DNA of 64,000 bases, from contig NZ_CP073710.1 in NCBI RefSeq assembly GCF_021184045.1, positions 62,001 to 126,000 of the forward strand, in the 5' to 3' direction. The stretch's first letter is position 1. The number at the start of each line of letters is the position of its first letter. Below the pieces are notes generated by a model. It was not told the origin of the DNA and made no database searches. It saw only the letters and a list, made by a program, of their open reading frames with translations. Positions 7,990 to 16,082 of this stretch are shown one piece after another. Made by a program: the position numbers and the translations under genes. This stretch comes from Methanococcoides orientis (GTDB taxonomy: Archaea > Halobacteriota > Methanosarcinia > Methanosarcinales > Methanosarcinaceae).

Positions 7990-8679
7990 TCAGTAGTATA
8001 TCATAGGCCAGATCACGTGCCAGATGCTGTAGTCTGCAAGACGCCAGACCACAGGTGCCAGGAATCCGTACTTTCTGAAAAGCGTGATCGGTATCAGGTT
8101 GCCTGCGAAAATGAATATGAACAGTCCTCCTGCGAAGAATGAGCTTGTAAGCATCCCCATCTGGGACATGCCCATGATCTGCATGACGGGTTCCCACAGG
8201 CTTGCAAGGATCGCAATTGATACGAATACCTGAGCTTGTTTTTCTCCTTTTAACACAACTGTCGAGATCATCCATGTGAGAGCTACCACCGGGACAAGGT
8301 GGTATAATATCTCAAGAAAGATCCCTCCGCTTAGGTAAACAGGAATTGAGTATGGAAATCCCACATGAATATTGGGCAATTGAAGGGCTAATCCAACGAC
8401 TATCTCTATAATAGAAAAACCAACTCCCAGAGCTATTGGTATTGTGAACCTCTGTTTGTTCGGGATGCTCTTATCCCATATCTCCGGGAAACCTGCTTTT
8501 CCGGCAAGTTTTATACATATGGCTCCGAGAACTGCTACTGTAATGATCGCTGACCACGTGCCTGTCCATTGTTGCACGATGGGGTGGTTAACATCATAGT
8601 ATTCCCATGTGGCCTTCCCAAGCAGCATTAACACTATCAAACCCAGAAATGTCTGATCAGATGTTGTCAGTTTATTCAT
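7990..8679 (-). CDS. Polytopic membrane protein, distantly CPBP-protease-like
   Basis: This 229-aa protein has about seven hydrophobic segments. The sequence LEILYHLVPV and the late RLADYSIWHVIWP are arranged somewhat like the two short motifs of CPBP-type intramembrane proteins, but the EExxxR signature is not present. I leave the function open. The start is ATG 8679. It is convergent with the preceding gene and divergent from the small-protein pair. Confidence 0.6.
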   Translation of the reverse strand: MNKLTTSDQTFLGLIVLMLLGKATWEYYDVNHPIVQQWTGTWSAIITVAVLGAICIKLAGKAGFPEIWDKSIPNKQRFTIPIALGVGFSIIEIVVGLALQLPNIHVGFPYSIPVYLSGGIFLEILYHLVPVVALTWMISTVVLKGEKQAQVFVSIAILASLWEPVMQIMGMSQMGMLTSSFFAGGLFIFIFAGNLIPITLFRKYGFLAPVVWRLADYSIWHVIWPMIYY

Positions 8680-8858
8680 AGTAGAAATTTAGAATGATGT
8701 TTTACATAAACATATCTATTATATTTTCAATGGCTTGGCCAATAGTTGTTTACTCATTATTCATATCCTCGCTTCCTTGTGTTTATGAGAGTTTGATCTT
8801 ATTCTGATATTGGTTTGTTGGGCTATATATCTGGAAGAATAATAGAAACATTAATAAA

Positions 8859-8894
8859 TGATTAATCATTATATATGTGTGCAATGATTAATCG
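8859..8894 (+). promoter_or_regulatory. Promoter of first 55-aa protein: TATA box between two TGATTAATCR dyads
   Basis: TGATTAATCA (8859-8868) and TGATTAATCG (8885-8894) lie 26 bp apart on either side of the TATA box TTATATATG (8869-8877). The second dyad lies near the predicted transcription start. The whole block is repeated almost exactly upstream of the second paralogue. A repressor dimer pair masking TATA or the initiator is the simplest reading (inference). Confidence 0.7.
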
Positions 8895-8951
8895 TGATAA
8901 TTACTCATTGACTACACAAGAATTAAAAACTAAAATTGGGGGAAATAACAA

Positions 8952-9119
8952 ATGGATACATACCACGAAGGTTCTATGATGGACGACGAAGAGAACATTC
9001 TTGAATGGACTGCTAGAGGGCTTAATGTTGATGGCAACGGCGCATTCATTGTTACTCTTTCAGTTTCAATTGCCCTTATGGCCTTCCTAAGGTTTGCATC
9101 TTATGCCAGCCTTGTTTGA
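8952..9119 (+). CDS. 55-aa single-span membrane protein, copy 1
   Basis: The protein begins MDTYHEGSMMDDEENILEWT. An acidic N-terminal half is followed by one hydrophobic helix (FIVTLSVSIALMAFLRFA). GGGGG upstream (8938-8942) serves as Shine-Dalgarno. The paralogue at 9315 differs at only about ten positions and has the same length, so both are under selection as proteins. I do not recognise the family. A strong TATA promoter with dyads suggests regulated, possibly high, expression. It may be a small subunit or regulator of a membrane complex (inference). Confidence 0.8.
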   Translation: MDTYHEGSMMDDEENILEWTARGLNVDGNGAFIVTLSVSIALMAFLRFASYASLV

Positions 9120-9237
9120 ATAATGTGGATCAGGATCCAAGAATGGCTGTGGTTTGATCATATCTGTTTGTGATCCTGATATACTTCATATCTAATACAT
9201 CTTCATCTCAGAGGTCTATGACAGAAACCTTAATAAA

Positions 9238-9273
9238 CGATTAATCATTATATAAGTGTGCAATGATTAATCG
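9238..9273 (+). promoter_or_regulatory. Promoter of second 55-aa protein: duplicated dyad/TATA block
   Basis: CGATTAATCA (9238-9247), the TATA box TTATATAAG (9248-9256) and TGATTAATCG (9264-9273) reproduce the first promoter with the same 26-bp dyad spacing. Similarity runs from about 20 bp before the first dyad to TAATTACT after the second, then ends. Confidence 0.7.
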
Positions 9274-9314
9274 TGATAATTACTAATCACTCATAAAATA
9301 GGAGGAAAGAAGAA

Positions 9315-9482
9315 ATGGACACATACTACGAAGGTTCCATGATGGACGACGAAGATAACATTCTTGAATGGACTGCTAGAGGACTTAATGTTGATGGCAA
9401 AGGTGCATTCATTGCCACACTTACAGTGTCCATTGCTCTGATGGCCTTCCTCAGACTTGCATCTTATGTAAACCTCTTTTGA
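9315..9482 (+). CDS. 55-aa single-span membrane protein, copy 2
   Basis: This is the tandem paralogue of the protein at 8952, beginning MDTYYEGSMMDDEDNILEWT with the hydrophobic segment FIATLTVSIALMAFLRLA. GGAGG at 9301-9305 is a stronger Shine-Dalgarno than in copy 1. Conserved core residues are MMDDE, NILEWTARGLNVDG and IALMAFLR. Each copy has its own promoter, so this is a gene-plus-promoter duplication rather than an operon. A hairpin terminator follows. Confidence 0.8.
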   Translation: MDTYYEGSMMDDEDNILEWTARGLNVDGKGAFIATLTVSIALMAFLRLASYVNLF

Positions 9483-9485
9483 AGT

Positions 9486-9525
9486 AAAGGGAATTTCCGT
9501 TGATTCGGAAACTCCTTTATTTCAT
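9486..9525 (+). terminator. Hairpin terminator after second 55-aa gene
   Basis: AAAGGGAATTTCCG pairs imperfectly with CGGAAACTCCTTT around a short loop, followed by a T-rich stretch (TATTTCATAGTCTTTTC). Confidence 0.55.
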
Positions 9526-9574
9526 AGTCTTTTCATTATTCTCCATTATTTTCCATTTTCTTTTTTGAAATAAA

Positions 9575-10036
9575 TTATCTTGATCTTAGTTTTTCGAAGT
9601 ATTTCTGATGATATTCTTCTGCAGGATAAAAAATTGAAGCTGGGACAATTTCGGTTTTTATATCACTATCATATCTTTTGCTTTCTTCCTGCTTTTTCTT
9701 TGAACTCAGGGCAGCTTTTTTTTGCTTCTCATCATGGTAAAAGATCGCAGACCTGTATTGTGTGCCGATATCAGGTCCCTGCTTGTTCTTTGTGGTAGGG
9801 TCATGTATGTCCCAGAACACTTCCAGCAGTTCTTCGTATGAAATTATATCCGGATCGAAAATTATCTCTATGGATTCGGCATGTCCGGTGGTTCCTGTGG
9901 CTACATCATAGTATCCGGGATCTGCCATTAAACCGCCTGTGTATCCTACTTTTGTTGATGTTACTCCCTTTATCCGGCTGAAGTTTTCCTCAACTCCCCA
10001 GAAACATCCTGCTGCAAGTGTGGCTTTTTCCATCAT
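9575..10036 (-). CDS. msrA: Peptide methionine-(S)-sulfoxide reductase
   Basis: This 153-aa MsrA reduces methionine-S-sulfoxide in proteins, repairing oxidative damage in the cytoplasm. The catalytic GCFWGVEE motif is at residues about 11-18, and YDVATGTTGHAESIEI and FWDIHDPTTKNKQGPDIGTQYRS are typical. Length and motifs fit the short MsrA form; resolving cysteines at the C-terminus are not present, so recycling may use thioredoxin directly. Two ATG codons (10036, 10033) are adjacent. It lies just downstream of msrB on the same strand, as expected for a pair acting on opposite stereoisomers. Confidence 0.95.
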   Translation of the reverse strand: MMEKATLAAGCFWGVEENFSRIKGVTSTKVGYTGGLMADPGYYDVATGTTGHAESIEIIFDPDIISYEELLEVFWDIHDPTTKNKQGPDIGTQYRSAIFYHDEKQKKAALSSKKKQEESKRYDSDIKTEIVPASIFYPAEEYHQKYFEKLRSR

Positions 10037-10062
10037 TGTTACTCACCATTCACATGTGTTTT

Positions 10063-10461
10063 TTATTCATCTTCCCCGAACTGGAGGGCTGCAGAATTTA
10101 TACAATAACGCTTCCCTGTGGGTTCCGGACCGTCATCAAAAACATGTCCCAGGTGGCTTCCACAATTAGAGCAGATCACTTCTATCCGGTGCATGAAGTG
10201 GCTGTCGTCAGTGGCAAGTTCCACACGATCACTGGATATCACATCGTAAAAGCTTGGCCACCCGGATTGTGAATCGAACTTCTTATCTGATGCGAATATG
10301 ACCTGGCCACAGGCGCCGCAGTTATATGTTCCCTTTTTCTTGTTTGACAACAGTTTCCCTGTAAACGGCATTTCCGTTCTCTTTTCCCTTAAAATTGCAT
10401 ACTGTTCAGGTGTCAGCAGCTTTTTCCACTCCTCTTCTGACCTCTTTATTTTCTCTATTAT
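10063..10461 (-). CDS. msrB: Peptide methionine-(R)-sulfoxide reductase, apparent ATA start
   Basis: MsrB reduces methionine-R-sulfoxide. Zinc-binding CGAC and CSNC pairs, SGWPSFYD, the HxGHVFDDGP loop and the catalytic-cysteine region RYCINSAAL are all present. The first ATG (10371) would delete the conserved N-terminal helix. Upstream in frame lie 30 codons reading IEKIKRSEEEWKKLLTPEQ, exactly as MsrB proteins begin, with no ATG, GTG or TTG. AAAGGGGG (10476-10469) is followed by 7 nt and then ATA at 10461, which I take as the start (132 aa). A point change from ATG or a sequencing error is the alternative. Confidence 0.85.
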   Translation of the reverse strand: MIEKIKRSEEEWKKLLTPEQYAILREKRTEMPFTGKLLSNKKKGTYNCGACGQVIFASDKKFDSQSGWPSFYDVISSDRVELATDDSHFMHRIEVICSNCGSHLGHVFDDGPEPTGKRYCINSAALQFGEDE

Positions 10462-10649
10462 GCTAAAACCCCCTTTAGCAGAAAAATAATGTATAAAAAT
10501 TGGATCTTGAAGATAAGTACTTTATGTAATAATTAAGGTTACTGTGGTATATTTTATCCTTGTATAAATACATAATATGTAATTCATATATATGGGACAG
10601 GGGAATGTTCTTATACGGATGCCACAAATAATTAATGGGGTGATATGTC

Positions 10650-10985
10650 ATGGCGGAATATTTAGAATTATGCAGTACAACTGATGTACCGGAAGGGGAA
10701 ATGAGGAGCTTCACAGCTGGGGGTAGCGAGGTTCTGGTGGTTAACCTGAAAGGGGAATTCTATGGTCTTGATGCCATCTGCAATCACATGGGTGGCAAAT
10801 TGGTCGAAGGAAGGCTCAGGGATAACCTTGTGATATGTCCTGTTCACAGGTGCCGTTATGATGTGACTTCCGGCAAGGTCAAAAGGGGTGCAGGTTTTTT
10901 AGTTGAGACGTTTTCAGGAAAATGTGGTGACCAGAAAGCATACGAGCTCAAAGTAGAGGATGGCAAGGTCTTCGTAAATATGTAA
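10650..10985 (+). CDS. Rieske [2Fe-2S] ferredoxin-like protein
   Basis: This 111-aa soluble protein is made of a single Rieske domain. The cluster ligands are seen as CNHMGG (C-x-H) and CPVHRCRYD (C-x2-H). No signal peptide or membrane anchor is seen, so it is likely a cytoplasmic electron carrier of the small dioxygenase-ferredoxin type. ATG 10650 has GGGGTGAT upstream. A TATA-like sequence lies further upstream near 10585-10595. No partner oxygenase or reductase is adjacent, so its redox partner is unknown. Confidence 0.9.
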   Translation: MAEYLELCSTTDVPEGEMRSFTAGGSEVLVVNLKGEFYGLDAICNHMGGKLVEGRLRDNLVICPVHRCRYDVTSGKVKRGAGFLVETFSGKCGDQKAYELKVEDGKVFVNM

Positions 10986-11082
10986 GGTTGTTATTATTCT
11001 ATACTTGAACAATTTTGCTACGGTTCCTGATGTATTAGTTCCTACCGCAAATGCTTATATCAGGCAGTCTTATCATGTACTC

Positions 11083-11499
11083 ATGGCACTTCTACTTATA
11101 TTGGGATTCATTGTTGTTTTAGTATTAATTGCGTTAATTCTGCTTGGGATCGGTGTAAAGAATAGCTCTGACGCTGATCAGGGCTCAGTAATGTATCCCA
11201 AAGGCTACTGGCTTGGAAGGGGTATTGCCCTTGGTCTACTGCTTGGTGTGCCGCTGGGTCTTGGTGCAGGCATCTTAACCGGAAATCTCGGTCTCGGTAT
11301 TGCTCTTGGTCCTGTATTTGGAATAGGAGTTGGAAGTGCTATAGGATCTATACTTGAAAAGAAACATAAAAATAACATCCGGGAACTGACGGATGAAGAA
11401 AAAAGGCTTCAAAGGACACTTCTGGTTTTTACAATCAGCTTTCTGATCCTTGGTGTCACTGTGCTCTTTGCTTTGTTCTACTTATACAGTAGGATGTAA
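11083..11499 (+). CDS. Glycine-rich membrane protein of unknown function
   Basis: This 138-aa protein has an N-terminal helix, a central Gly-rich hairpin of two helices (LGVPLGLGAGIL, GPVFGIGVGSAIGS) and a C-terminal helix. A charged loop (KKHKNNIRELTDEEKRLQR) separates the last two. ATG 11083 lies about 25 bp after TTATAT (11056), fitting a leaderless message; a TTG at 11005 would add 26 residues with no Shine-Dalgarno. No known family is recognised. Confidence 0.6.
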   Translation: MALLLILGFIVVLVLIALILLGIGVKNSSDADQGSVMYPKGYWLGRGIALGLLLGVPLGLGAGILTGNLGLGIALGPVFGIGVGSAIGSILEKKHKNNIRELTDEEKRLQRTLLVFTISFLILGVTVLFALFYLYSRM

Positions 11500-11622
11500 T
11501 TACTTGTTTATGTGCCAGATCTTAAATTCAAGGTATATATCTGGCTTAAAAAATGACTTTTACCTGATCTTATCTACTGACAATAGTCAAATATGTATAT
11601 CATCTGTGTCTAATTATATTCT

Positions 11623-12519
11623 ATGGGTATTCTGGATATTGTTCCTTCCTGGCTCTCATGGGATGTTGCGATAATTTTTTCCGTTCTGGTCATAATATTG
11701 ACCTTCCTGTTAGCTAAGCTAATAGATCGGTTGCTAAAGGCATATTTTGTATTGGCCAGCAAAAAAATGAACATCGATGAGACAACTTATGGGCTTGTAC
11801 GACGAATAATAGTTGCGCTAGTCTATTTCTCCGGTTTCCTTGTGATCGTTTTCAGTAATCAAGGCCTTCGTGACCTGTCCATAGCTCTTTTTGCAGGGGC
11901 AGGATTTGCAGGTATTGTTATTGGTATGGCTGCCCAGAGCACGCTTTCCAATATCATTGCAGGTATTTCCCTTGCGACCTTCAGGCCATTTCGTGTAGGT
12001 GACCTGCTGACCATACATAATGAATATGGTCGTGTGACTGATATCACGCTGGGCTATACAAAGATCAGGACATGGGACAACAGGAGGCTGAACATTCCTA
12101 ATCATATCATAAGTGATGAGGCCATCATTAACTGGTCCATTGATGACCCTTCCGTTAACTGGACAGTTGAGATCGGAATAAGTTACGATTCAGATATCGA
12201 TCTTGCACGTAGTATAATGATCGCTGAGGCTCGTAAACATCCAAAGGTCATGAATTATGAACAACTCCTGCATTATCAGCCCAATAAACGGAGTGGTGAA
12301 GAGATCTCTGTGCTGGTCACTGAACTGGGTGATTTCGCGGTGAATCTTAAATTATATGTGTGGGTCCATGACCGCTCAGTTGCATTTGACACTGGCTGTG
12401 AACTGAAAGAGGCTATTAAGAAAAGGTTCGATGCTGAAGGAGTTGAGATACCATTCCCATACAGGACCATCGTTTACAAAAAGGACCTAGAAGAGTCGCA
12501 GCACGAGTCTGCGGCTTAA
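11623..12519 (+). CDS. mscS: Small-conductance mechanosensitive channel (MscS family)
   Basis: This 298-aa MscS-type channel releases solutes on hypo-osmotic shock. Three N-terminal membrane segments are followed by the pore-lining helix region (FAGAGFAGIVIGMAAQSTLSNIIAGI), then RPFRVGDLL and the beta domain (WDNRRLNIPNHIISDE). It ends with the alpha-beta C-terminal domain (GVEIPFPYRTI). Length and order match the family. ATG 11623 sits about 30 bp after AATATGTATATC, probably leaderless. Confidence 0.93.
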   Translation: MGILDIVPSWLSWDVAIIFSVLVIILTFLLAKLIDRLLKAYFVLASKKMNIDETTYGLVRRIIVALVYFSGFLVIVFSNQGLRDLSIALFAGAGFAGIVIGMAAQSTLSNIIAGISLATFRPFRVGDLLTIHNEYGRVTDITLGYTKIRTWDNRRLNIPNHIISDEAIINWSIDDPSVNWTVEIGISYDSDIDLARSIMIAEARKHPKVMNYEQLLHYQPNKRSGEEISVLVTELGDFAVNLKLYVWVHDRSVAFDTGCELKEAIKKRFDAEGVEIPFPYRTIVYKKDLEESQHESAA

Positions 12520-12556
12520 ACTTGCTTTTTGAAGATCTGGCATCTGATGTATGATT

Positions 12557-12853
12557 TCAGATAGGCTTCCCTCTCCAGGTCATGGAGTTCTCTTCACAGA
12601 TATCCACATAAGCAAGCTGGTTATTTGAAAGGTCGATTCCCAGGACCTTACCGGTATGTTCCATCTTCTCTTCTATTTCAAGATCAAGTGATGCAGTGGC
12701 GTATCCAAGATCGAGCACTTTCATTCCTTTTTCAATTGGCATCTCTGATGCGGCTCTTTCATAGAAGGAATGCCCGAATCCCAGCAACGTTGCGAAAATA
12801 TCGTAGTTCTTCCCACCATATATGGTCTCAAAGTCGTTACCCTTCGCACTCAT
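12557..12853 (-). pseudogene. Truncated SAM-dependent methyltransferase
   Basis: This 98-codon frame begins like a class I methyltransferase: KVLDLGYATASLDLEI is a degraded motif I (normally GxGxG), then GKVLGIDLSNNQL is motif II. It then runs abruptly into DICEENSMTWRGKPI and stops. Normal relatives exceed 200 aa. The weakened glycine loop and the short length suggest an internal deletion or decay that joined the N-terminus to a C-terminal stub. Confidence 0.65.
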
Positions 12854-13018
12854 CCAATATAATATTGGAAATCGTATTTTATATATTTATTTTCCATGTT
12901 ATATTCTTCCAGAATTCACCGCTGTTCTCATCCGATTTCAGGTAATGGGGAATGTTTAACAAATAATTTATACTACAATTCTGTTCTTAACTACAATCAG
13001 AATAGAGAATGTGCAATT

Positions 13019-13750
13019 ATGATAGGTCGATTCAAACACGGTGATGATGTTTTCTATGGTAGTGTCAGCGGGGAGCTCGTTACATCCATGGACCATGAAG
13101 GCAGGACATTTGAGCTATCTGAGCTTGCTTTACTTCCTCCTGCAACTCCTTCTAAGATAATATGTATTGGTCTGAACTATGTTGATCATGCTATTGAACT
13201 TGATATGGAGATTCCCACAGAGCCTGTAATATTCATGAAGCCTTCCTCTTCGTTGATCGGCCCTGGTGGCAAAATTGCTTATCCTGCCATGAGTCAACGC
13301 GTGGACTATGAGGCAGAACTGGCCGTTGTGATCGGGAAAAAGTGCAGGAACATCAGCTCAGATAATGCAATGGATGTCATCGCAGGTTATACCTGCTTTA
13401 ATGATGTGACAGCTCGTGACCTGCAGCAAAAAGATGGGCAATGGACACGCTCCAAGAGCTTTGATACATTTGCACCTTTAGGTCCTTTCATTGTTCCAAA
13501 AGAGGAACTTGATCCTTCTGATGTTAATATCAGCAGTTTTGTGAACGGTGAGGTCAGGCAAAGTTCAAGCACATCGAATCTGATATTTGATATTCCTCAC
13601 CTGATCGAGTTCATATCCGGGATCATGACCCTTGAGGTCGGTGATGTGATCGCGACAGGTACTCCGCCGGGAGTAGGCGAGTTGGAACGCGGTGACATTG
13701 TGGAAGTTAAGATCGAAGGAATTGGTACTTTGATGAATGAGGTTGTATAA
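13019..13750 (+). CDS. Fumarylacetoacetate hydrolase (FAH) family protein
   Basis: This 243-aa protein is an FAH fold. PSKIICIGLNYVDHAIE, EPVIFMKPSSSLIGPGG, the metal-ligand region DYEAELAVVIGK, the substrate loop QQKDGQWTRSKSFDTFAPLGP and TGTPPGVG are all diagnostic. Archaeal members are usually annotated as hydrolase, hydratase or acylpyruvase; the substrate cannot be assigned here. The start ATG 13019 matches the family; an upstream in-frame codon at 12896 would add unrelated sequence. Its stop overlaps the next gene's ATG (TAATG), so a regulator-like protein is co-translated. Confidence 0.9.
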   Translation: MIGRFKHGDDVFYGSVSGELVTSMDHEGRTFELSELALLPPATPSKIICIGLNYVDHAIELDMEIPTEPVIFMKPSSSLIGPGGKIAYPAMSQRVDYEAELAVVIGKKCRNISSDNAMDVIAGYTCFNDVTARDLQQKDGQWTRSKSFDTFAPLGPFIVPKEELDPSDVNISSFVNGEVRQSSSTSNLIFDIPHLIEFISGIMTLEVGDVIATGTPPGVGELERGDIVEVKIEGIGTLMNEVV

Positions 13751-14049
13751 TGCTATTTGACCAGATCAACAGGGAACTCGAGCTTACTGAAAGGCATTTG
13801 ATCGTTCTCCAGAAGGTCGTTGAAAAAGGACCTATTGGCATATTGAAGTTAGCCGAAGAAACGGGAATGCCAACTCATAAGGTAAGGTATTCGTTGCGTG
13901 TACTGGAGCAGGAGCATCTTATCAAGCCTTCCTCACACGGTGCAATGGCGGGTGACATGGCAGAAGAGTTCGTTGTAAAGTTCAATGAGAATATAGGCAG
14001 TATTCTGGAAAAGGTGAATCTGATCAGCGACCTGGGCGACAGGCTCTGA
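13750..14049 (+). CDS. Winged-helix DNA-binding protein
   Basis: This 99-aa protein has a helix-turn-helix in its first two thirds (GPIGILKLAEETGMPTHKVRYSLRVLEQEHLIKPS), with the wing replaced by SSHGAMAGDM, and a C-terminal helix that may dimerise. It is probably a transcription regulator. It overlaps the FAH gene stop by one base and is followed by gltX with a 66-bp gap. Its targets are unknown; autoregulation of the FAH pair is possible. Confidence 0.75.
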   Translation: MLFDQINRELELTERHLIVLQKVVEKGPIGILKLAEETGMPTHKVRYSLRVLEQEHLIKPSSHGAMAGDMAEEFVVKFNENIGSILEKVNLISDLGDRL

Positions 14050-14115
14050 TATTCATCTGCTTTTAAATTCATACATTACAGATTAAAAATTATTTGACCC
14101 TGCGAGGGATTTTAG

Positions 14116-15825
14116 ATGACCCTGACTGATGAAGATAAGATTACTATAGAGAAATTTGCGCTTCAAAACGCTGTAAAATATGGAAAGACCCCTCAGCTTG
14201 GAGCTGTTATGGGGCGTGTTATGGGCTCGTGTCCTCATCTGCGTCCTCTTGCAAAGGATGTTGGACCTATCATCCAGCAGATACTGGACGAGGTTTCAAA
14301 AGAGAGTCCTGGGCAGTGGGAATCCCGCCTTGAGGCGATAGCACCTGAGCTTATCGAGGAGCTTAACACGAAAAAAGTGCCTGATAAAGGGCTCAAGCCT
14401 CTTGACGTTGCAGAGGGTGAGAACGTTGTCATGCGTTTTGCACCAAATCCCAATGGTCCTCCTACAATTGGAAGCACCCGTGGCATTGTGGTAAACTCTG
14501 AATATGTCAAGAAGTATGGTGGCAAGTTCATCATTCGTTTTGATGATACAGATCCACAGACCAAGCGTCCGATGCTTGAGGCTTATGATTGGTACATCGA
14601 GGACTGTACATGGCTTGGTGCAAAACCGGATCAGGTGGTAATTGCATCAGATCAGATGGAGGTCTATTACGATTATGCAAGGCAGCTCATCGAGATGGGT
14701 CACGCCTATGTCTGCTTCTGTGAAGGCGGCGACTTCAAGAAGTTCAAGGATGCCAAGGAACCCTGCCCCCACCGTGGACAGAGTCCTGTGGTGAACCTTG
14801 AGCACTGGGATAAGATGCTTGCAGGCGAATATGAGGAAAAGGCTGCAGTGGTCAGAATAAAGACCGATATCAAGCACAAAGACCCTGCACTTCGTGATTA
14901 TGGTGCTTTCAGGATCGTCAAGACCCCTCACCCTCGTCCTGAGGTCGGTGACAAATATGTGGTCTGGCCTTTGCTTGACTTTGAAGGTGCCATTGAGGAC
15001 CATGAGCTTGGCATGACTCATATTATCAGGGGTAAGGACCTGATGGACAGTGAGAAGCGCCAGGGTTATATCTATAATTATCTCGGCTGGGACTATCCAA
15101 AGACTACTCACTGGGGCCGTATCAAGGTGCATGAGTTTGGCAAGTTCAGTACAAGCGGACTCCGGCAGGCAATAGAGGAAGGGGAGTATTCAGGGTGGGA
15201 TGATCCAAGACTTCCAACACTGCGTGCACTCCGAAGACGTGGTATCAAGCCTGAAGCGATCCGTAAATTCATGATCGAAATGGGTGTGGGTGAAACCGAT
15301 GTCAGTATCAGTATGGACACTCTATATGCAGAGAACAGAAAGATCATTGATCCTATTGCTAACAGGTATTTCTTTGTGTGGGATCCTGTTGAACTTGAGA
15401 TCGAAAATGCAGAAGCCTGTGTTGTGGAACCTTCATTGCATCCTACTGAAGAGAGGGGAAGGCGTAGCATCAATGTCGGATCAAATGTATTTGTCTGCAA
15501 TGATGATGTAGGGTCTGTCAAAGAAGGTGATGTCCTGCGTTTGAAGGATCTCTATAATATTGAGGTTACATCTGTAAGTCCGCTGAAAGGTCGTTGCATT
15601 GGAAACTCCATGGAAGATGCTAAAACCAGGAAGATGCGCATAATCCATTGGGCACCTGAGGACAACATCGCTATAAAGGTGCTGGCACCACATGGTGAGT
15701 TCACAGGTGTTGGCGAGAAGCAGGTTGTTGAAGAGCTTAACAATGTTGTCCAGTTCGAAAGGTTCGGCTTCTGCAAGATCGATTCAGTGGATGATGGTGT
15801 CGTTGCATACTTCACACATAAGTAA
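14116..15825 (+). CDS. gltX: Glutamate-tRNA ligase (archaeal type)
   Basis: This 569-aa GluRS charges tRNA-Glu (in archaea usually tRNA-Glu only, with GatDE making Gln-tRNA). It has an N-terminal helical extension, the Rossmann fold beginning FAPNPNGPPTIGSTRG, FDDTDPQTKRPM, a KMSKS-like KFSTSGLRQ, and the beta-barrel anticodon-binding half. The HIGH motif reads TIGS rather than HIGH; my recollection is that Methanosarcinaceae relatives share this. ATG 14116 has GCGAGGGA upstream. A hairpin terminator follows. Confidence 0.96.
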   Translation: MTLTDEDKITIEKFALQNAVKYGKTPQLGAVMGRVMGSCPHLRPLAKDVGPIIQQILDEVSKESPGQWESRLEAIAPELIEELNTKKVPDKGLKPLDVAEGENVVMRFAPNPNGPPTIGSTRGIVVNSEYVKKYGGKFIIRFDDTDPQTKRPMLEAYDWYIEDCTWLGAKPDQVVIASDQMEVYYDYARQLIEMGHAYVCFCEGGDFKKFKDAKEPCPHRGQSPVVNLEHWDKMLAGEYEEKAAVVRIKTDIKHKDPALRDYGAFRIVKTPHPRPEVGDKYVVWPLLDFEGAIEDHELGMTHIIRGKDLMDSEKRQGYIYNYLGWDYPKTTHWGRIKVHEFGKFSTSGLRQAIEEGEYSGWDDPRLPTLRALRRRGIKPEAIRKFMIEMGVGETDVSISMDTLYAENRKIIDPIANRYFFVWDPVELEIENAEACVVEPSLHPTEERGRRSINVGSNVFVCNDDVGSVKEGDVLRLKDLYNIEVTSVSPLKGRCIGNSMEDAKTRKMRIIHWAPEDNIAIKVLAPHGEFTGVGEKQVVEELNNVVQFERFGFCKIDSVDDGVVAYFTHK

Positions 15826-15857
15826 AGTTAAAATTCTGGATCTGGATCCTTCTATAA

Positions 15858-15895
15858 GGCTGGGTTAACCAGCCATTTCTCTTTTTATTTTAGCA
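15858..15895 (+). terminator. Terminator of gltX
   Basis: GGCTGG-GTTAA-CCAGCC forms a tight stem-loop about 30 bp after the gltX stop, followed by TTTCTCTTTTTATTTT. Confidence 0.8.
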
Positions 15896-16030
15896 ATATG
15901 GGCTGGTTAGCTGAAAGTGTGTTCTCAAATTGATGACCGAAGTCTCTTGATTCATCTTGAGGCAAATGAATATTCCTGCATTGCACATACGTTTGCAAGC
16001 TTAGCTAAAGCTAATTGAAAATGAATATTG

Positions 16031-16066
16031 TTAAAAAAAGATGTTAACGGTGACCAAAGGGTCACC
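16031..16066 (-). terminator. Terminator of the eS1 gene
   Basis: On the minus strand GGTGACC-CTTT-GGTCACC (16066-16049) is a perfect 7-bp stem about 15 bp after the stop codon, followed by GTTAACATCTTTTTTT. Confidence 0.8.
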
Positions 16067-16082
16067 ATTATGTTTTAAAAAA

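Noticed and set aside
8838-9300. Repeated block as an insertion-sequence end
   Set aside because: The repeat matches a gene plus promoter duplication; no terminal inverted repeats or transposase are present.
11005-11007. TTG as start for the Gly-rich membrane protein
   Set aside because: No Shine-Dalgarno; a TATA-like box about 25 bp before ATG 11083 fits a leaderless start better.
15925-15990. C/D-box-like TTGATGA followed by TTGA boxes
   Set aside because: The C box is imperfect and no clear D box follows at the right distance.
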